Positions 59,132 to 64,000 of a stretch of DNA of 64,000 bases are shown in pieces (positions within the stretch are counted from its first letter, which is position 1; each line of letters starts with the position of its first letter). The position numbers and the translations under genes were made by a program. The stretch is from NCBI GenBank assembly GCA_963920765.1, contig OY987247.1, positions 4,808,471-4,872,470 on the forward strand, read 5' to 3'. The stretch comes from Ulota crispa. Lineage: Eukaryota > Streptophyta > Bryopsida > Orthotrichales > Orthotrichaceae. The notes beneath the pieces were generated by a model. It saw nothing but the letters and a program-made list of their open reading frames with translations, was not told the origin of the DNA and did no database searches.

Positions 59132-59615
59132 CAAAATTTTGAACCCTCCAAGAGGTCCTTTTAAGTTTTGACACTCTTAACATTTATTGAGCCTAGGCCG
59201 GGCACATTAGAAACATGTGTGAAGATTCTCTACCTCATATGATTTTTTGATTGTATGTCACAACAAGCATGTATATAAAATGGAAATCTAGTCCTTGTAT
59301 GAAGAACTTTGATGCACAATTCCTAACAATAAAAAGAGCATTGAATTCATAAAGTATGTAAATGTACTCACTAGTCATTATCCAAGTACTTCACTCATCT
59401 ATATACAAATAGAGTAATTTTTTTGGACTCTATTGTACATATGTACCCATAGCTTTGTCCAATTGGGATGCACAACAACATAACTTTCATGATTGCATTG
59501 AACTAAAAAAGTGGGCAAAAATTGGGGATTAGTGATTTGTTTGTTGCAATAAGTATATAACTTGGGATCCTTTTTGAGACTTGTTATGGGCCTCTTGGAG
59601 GGTTCAAAATTTTAC
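59132..59615. mobile_element. TIR element with AAAATTTTGAACCCTCCAAG ends (484 bp)
   Basis: AAAATTTTGAACCCTCCAAG, then AGG.CC on the left is inverted at 59588-59614 on the right. No ORF of size; the interior matches no other element in the window. Confidence 0.75.
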
Positions 59616-59681
59616 CAATGTAGGATATATATTGGTCATAGTAGTTCATTTAGGGTCTTAACATTGCCCCCCCTCCCTTTT

Positions 59682-60021
59682 TGATATTGCCACCCCCCTC
59701 TTTTATTTTGATGTTCAAATTTTAGTGCTTTTTGGGGACAATTATATATATAAAAAAAAACTAAATTTGTATAAAACCAAGTGATTTGTTGTGGTGTTTT
59801 TCAAATTGACAAATTGCAATCAAAAAATTTGATAATAAAAGACAACACTCTATTATATTTTCTTATCAAAAATTTTGATTGCAGATTATCATTTTAAAAA
59901 AAACCAAGAAAAAATCACTTGGTTTGATACATATTTAATTCTAATTTTTTAGTATAAAATTGTCCCAAAAACCACTAAAATTTGAACAATGAAGTAAAAG
60001 AGGGGGGTGGCAGTATCAAGA
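59682..60021. mobile_element. Fold-back element with GATATTGCCACCCCCCTC arms
   Basis: GATATTGCCACCCCCCTCTT and the following CAAATTTTAGTG are inverted at about 59960-60020 (CACTAAAATTTGAAC, AAGAGGGGGGTGGCAGTATC). The arms also pair near the centre (CAAGTGATTTGT region against AAATCACTTG), so almost the whole element can fold back. Confidence 0.8.
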
Positions 60022-60271
60022 CCCTTCATTTAAAGTTTGAGTGTGTAGTTTTCAAGCAATCCCGATTTCAATATAATTAAAAATAAAGAAGCATTTAAAT
60101 CTTTGTTTATTTGTAGTGACAGTATGACTGTAGTAAGTTAGTGGCATGTATTGACATGATAAATTGATTTTAATCTTAGTGCTGAAATAGTAATGATGGG
60201 TACACTGATGCTTTCTTAGAAGATGCAGGATTGTAGGCAAATGAAAATCATGGTGGTCATAAAATTACTTA

Positions 60272-60499
60272 CCCCTTAAACGACCATAGGGCATAGTATA
60301 TATGTTGACGTATAATTGTCATTTGTTACCAATAAAAAATAAATAAATTGTGATCTCAAGTAGCTCACTACAATTGCATTGATCTAATTTTCAACTTCTT
60401 TGTTGGTCTCAAATGTAGTAAAGGTGTGGATCCATTTCAATCACAAGAAAAATACTTTGTATTGTATTGGTTGCAAAAGGCCTTTTGGTCATTTAAGGG
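60272..60499 (-). mobile_element. TTAA-type TIR element (228 bp), same subfamily as 41359-41811
   Basis: The left end CCCCTTAAACGACC is preceded by CTTA. The right end GGTCATTTAAGGG is followed by TTAA at 60500-60503. The interior phrase CTCAAGTAGCTCACTA is shared with 41588-41811. Confidence 0.85.
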
Positions 60500-60503
60500 T
60501 TAA

Positions 60504-61107
60504 AAGGTCTAACATGCATAACCTCAATCAATTTATGGCTTCTCAAATTCTACTATAATTTTTTTTCAAATGTGTTTTTAATGTGATATTTTCTCAAAGA
60601 TCCAATGTATTTGAGGCTCATTCCCAAGAGCCCTCAACACTACATAAAATCAAGATTGCAGTAGACATATGTGCACAAAATCTTGAAAAGAAAAATCATA
60701 AATCAATTGTTTGCAAAATCAAATTGTTGAAACTAAAACTAAATTTCAAAAAAAAAATTCAAAAAAAAAAAACTACTTAAAATAGTAATGATCGATCGAG
60801 TACATATTCTGTCCTCAATGTCATTTTGGGGTTATAAATGCAACTGGAATCTCATGCTAATGTGATACTCCGTACTTGTTACGTTGTTATTTCTTCCCTT
60901 GAACCTCAAACATTTAACCGTTTCTGACAAATTTCATTGTAGTTTTACAGCAAGCGTGCTTGATGAATTCCTTCCAAGCAGGTGAGAAGTTTGATAATTC
61001 CATTTGAATGCTGTATGCGGTATATATGAAGAGGTCAGAGTCACATGGAAGAGTATTTATATCCAGTAAAAATACAAATTGTCAAAGTTTTAAAAATCAT
61101 CACGTTG
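60504..61107. other. Intergenic, nothing recognised
   Basis: A-rich runs near 60745-60775. No gene or element ends were seen. Confidence 0.4.
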
Positions 61108-61192
61108 AATGTACAAAAAGTTGACAAAGATTGTGACCTAATCTATAGTATATTGTAAATTAGGTCACCATCTTTGTCGACTTTTTGTAAAT
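61108..61192. repeat. Short hairpin, about 33-bp arms
   Basis: TACAAAAAGTTGACAAAGAT, then TGTGACCTAAT is mirrored by ATTAGGTCACCATCTTTGTC, then GACTTTTTGTA. There are two or three mismatches and a loop of about 18 nt. It could be a fold-back relic. Confidence 0.75.
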
Positions 61193-61239
61193 ATGACCAT
61201 GGTTTCCTTGTAGTGGCATAATGAACCTCATTACGGCCA

Positions 61240-61533
61240 AAGAGCATCATCAATCCAATTTTTTAAACAAGTCACTAAAATCACATTATTATCTTTTGTT
61301 TGGTATAAATTAGAATGGGTGATTATTATTGTTGAGAGCATCTAAAAAAATTATTTAAATAAACATAAAAATATAGGAATTGAAAATAGGACAACCAAAA
61401 TAGAGCTCATTAGAAGCAAGCTAAAACTCAAAAAATATAATGAGCCACTTCAAGTCACATAAAAGAGTTGTTCCACCATAATTTCACTTCAAACAATACA
61501 CAAAAAGTTTTTTGAAGTGTCACACCACAAGCC
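61240..61533. repeat. Diverged copy of the sequence that forms the 63450-63950 palindrome
   Basis: GAGCATCATCAATCCAATTT at the left and the order ATTAGAATGGGTGATTA, GGAATTGAAAATAGGACAAC parallel GGGCATCATCAATGCATTCA, ATTAGAATATGAGATTA and GGAAATTGGACAATC of the palindrome arm. Confidence 0.6.
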
Positions 61534-61838
61534 AACACCCATAACCGTCAAATTATGTGTTTGAACATGACGATCATTAATAAACTTCTAGCAAATGATA
61601 AGATCCAATTAGCAAGAGAAAAATGATAAGTTTGCACTTTTGAATGTATATTTGGGTATTGTGAGAATAAGTTGTGAATTTTTAAAGAGCTGAGTGCAAT
61701 TGCACCTAATTCCAACACTAAAGTTCCATGTTCACATGTTGTACATCTTTGCAATTACATCTATTTACTTCCACAAATTTTCCAAGATTATAAAGGAGAT
61801 GGTTATGGGTAGAGTGATGGTTATAGATGTTGCTACCT
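61534..61838. mobile_element. ACCCATAA-family TIR element, left end degraded
   Basis: The left part ACACCCATAACCGTCAAATT and right end TAGATGTTGCTACCT with TA after it match 10689-11002 throughout (for example TATTGTGAGAATAAGTTGTG). Confidence 0.75.
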
Positions 61839-61840
61839 TA

Positions 61841-62619
61841 GCGTCTCCATTTTGACACATATATTGCACCTCCCTCTCACACCATCTATGACAACAATGG
61901 ATTTGAGTTGTTTTGTGGGCTCTATTGTGGTCTCAAAAACCTGCACATGTGAATAGAACATTTTAACGTCTGCCTACAAAGTGCGGAAATTGGTAATGGT
62001 GATGCAACGGAAGTTGAATGCACGTCTTCCCACCAAACTATTAATAAAATGTCATTTTTTTGTTTGGATTGGAACTGATCTAAGGGAAAAAAAAGGAGTT
62101 GTGCTAAATCCACCACATTATATGGTGATTAGGGGTTCTTTAAAGAAAAGAAGAGAGAATTTTGTATTTACTTTCCTTTTTCTATCCACTCTTATTCTAA
62201 TTCTTGCTATTTCTAATCCACTTTTTCCATTATTTTTTCTTTTATTTGGCTTAACTTCCATAATCCAAAATATATAATCATAGAATAAGCATGTTTGCCA
62301 TCATACTACTAAAATCAGCAAACTTTGTAATATCACATGCGCCCTCTATAATATCACATCTTCAATCAATTTTAGGTTTCACAACAATTCTAATGGTGAA
62401 TGCGTAGTGTAGCAAGGGTCAACTGCTAGTCACCATTAAAAGATCATTCAATAAATACTAAGTTTTTCCTTCTTTTTGCTTTACATAACTCCTAAACAAG
62501 TAAACATAGTCCAAGGTGGTGGATTTAGCAAAAAATATGGTGGATTTAGCAATTTCCAAAAAAAAAATCCATGATAAGGTAGTCTTTTCATACTCTCCTT
62601 AGGCTCTAAAACAATGTTT
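61841..62619. other. Intergenic, no gene recognised
   Basis: The frame 61981-62277 ends in a hydrophobic, T-rich stretch and shows no family match. GTGGATTTAGCAA... is duplicated locally at about 62518-62555. Confidence 0.4.
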
Positions 62620-63068
62620 CTTTTTTGGGCAATTTAAGGCCCAATTGGCTCAAAAAAAAAGGCTAGCTTCAAGCCTATAGAAAAAAAGGGTGATATTTTT
62701 TTTTAAAAATGCCAGATTGCAACAATGAAAATTGTGTAGCAGCCTAGGCTTTCATAAAATCCTTATCAAATTGAAAATTGATGCCATCATTTTAAAATTA
62801 TATGAGCATTTAAATTTTTTTGAGGTGTTGCCTAATCCAATTCAATATAATACTTAAGTAATGGTAATGGTTATAAGGATGTTTTCAGAAAATGACCAGT
62901 GAATATTTTTTACCTACAAAAAAAATCCCATGATGCTCCAAAAATCCATGAGTTGGGGCCGCCTTCAACTCCAACCAAAATAGGGACGGAGCCAGCAAGC
63001 TACAAACCATTTTCAAAAAATGCCACCCAAGCATTGGTGAGAAAACCAAAAAAAAAACCTTGCTCTGA
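62620..63068 (-). repeat. Partial inverted copy of the 35892-36644 element interior
   Basis: AAAAAATCCCATGATGCTCC, CCAAAATAGGGACGGAGCCA and GCCACCCAAGCATTGGTGAG correspond in reverse complement to 36130-36260. The termini of that element are absent. Confidence 0.75.
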
Positions 63069-63366
63069 AACTAGTCACCTCACCAAATGTACTTTGCTGG
63101 TACATGCTGTTTTTCATAGCCTTTCAACAATGTATAGGTGATGTATTGTACATTTGAGGAGGTGGGCGGTTTTAGAGACCTACGGCCTTTCCACTTCAAA
63201 ATTTTATAACTAATTTCACAAAATTCCAAAAAACATGAAACAACTTAGGTTAGATGTCAATTCTTCTTGTCTTTCAAGGAAAATACACTGAAAAATCGAT
63301 CAAGAAGTTCACCTCCCCAAAACTCAGTTTCAGCCCTTAGGTGGACCGTTTATGAGCACACTACCT
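63069..63366. mobile_element. AGGTAGGAG-type MITE with degraded left end
   Basis: The right end ACTACCT with TA after it, and inner CACCTCCCCAAAACTCAGTT, match 4336-4651. The left end near 63069 no longer shows AGGTAGG. Confidence 0.7.
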
Positions 63367-63449
63367 TATGGCACAACAAGCATTCATTCCTTTGTTGACC
63401 GCCATGTGTCACCAAGTTGCATGTTCCTACTCCCCCAAATAGGAATCTT

Positions 63450-63950
63450 AGGGCATCATCAATGCATTCATTGGGAATGAGGCGGCAAAAGTATTGCTAT
63501 TTTTTGATTGGTGTATAATTAGAATATGAGATTACTAATCTTGGAAGAGTATATAAAAACTTGTCAAACAAATAAAATGACATATGGTATTGGAAATTGG
63601 ACAATCAAAAGAATGCCCATTAAAAAATAGCTAAATGACAAACAACATGGCAAACCATGTCTAATAAAGAAAACCCAAGGTAGTGGCACCCCAAATTCTC
63701 AGAATTTGGGGTGCCACTACCTTGGGTTTTCTTTATTAGACATGGTTTGCCATGTTGTTTGTCATTTAGCTATTTTTTAATGGGCATTCTTTTGATTGTC
63801 CAATTTCCAATACCATATGTCATTTTATTTGTTTGACAAGTTTTTATATACTCTTCCAAGATTAGTAATCTCATATTCTAATTATACACCAATCAAAAAA
63901 TAGCAATACTTTTGCCGCCTCATTCCCAATGAATGCATTGATGATGCCCT
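63450..63950. repeat. Perfect 501-bp palindrome, 250-bp arms with a 1-nt centre
   Basis: The left arm 63450-63699 and right arm 63701-63950 are exact reverse complements by eye, around the single C at 63700 (AAATTCTCAGAATTT). Identity stops at 63449/63951. A diverged single-arm relative is at 61240-61533. No coding sequence. Confidence 0.9.
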
Positions 63951-64000
63951 TAGGCTTAGACCATCATCAATGTGTATATTCAGAAAGAGACAAGCCTGCA

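Noticed and set aside
1-64000. CRISPR array, tRNA or rRNA genes
   Set aside because: No regularly spaced short direct repeats with unique spacers and no cloverleaf or rRNA core sequences were seen; the genes are eukaryotic and intron-bearing.

Overview
The window is nuclear DNA of a land plant. It carries five intron-bearing protein genes whose closest recognisable relatives are plant proteins: a PUB13/14-type U-box/ARM E3 ligase, BLOS1, complex I subunit NDUFA2/B8, the plant-type F1Fo ATP synthase subunit d, and DRE2/anamorsin. All exon joins use GT-AG and keep frame. The lineage cannot be fixed from the sequence. The proteins differ noticeably from the Arabidopsis ones I remember, so a non-flowering or divergent lineage is possible.

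Layout: 287-5561 (+) is the PUB gene, 5 exons. 5562-15415 is a repeat-rich gap. 15416-19099 (-) is BLOS1, 3 exons, head-to-head with NDUFA2 (19975-22467, +, 3 exons) across an 875-bp spacer. ATP synthase subunit d (24943-28042, -, 5 exons) converges on NDUFA2, so complex I and complex V subunits are neighbours. 28043-52660 holds no gene I can support and is a dense bed of small terminal-inverted-repeat elements. 52661-54665 is a GC-richer segment with a minisatellite, leading into DRE2 (54666-57971, +, 8 exons). 57972-64000 is again repeats, ending in a perfect 501-bp palindrome.

The most striking non-genic content is a set of about 16 elements, 87 to 950 bp long, that share one architecture: TTAA at both sides and termini reading CCCCTAA/CCCTTGA-like inward. 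TTAA target plus CCY-type termini is the hallmark of the piggyBac superfamily, which is not a usual plant transposon. A second large group has TA target duplications and termini AGGTAGGAG or CTCCCTCTGTC (Tc1/mariner-Stowaway-like MITEs); these sit in introns of four of the five genes. At 33007-34590 there is a decayed 1.6-kb Tc1-like element whose transposase remnant still shows a DD34E-spaced catalytic end. One MITE in PUB intron 4 lies in one copy of a local tandem duplication while the other copy keeps the empty site, which proves the TA duplication. No tRNA, rRNA, CRISPR or LTR retrotransposon was recognised.
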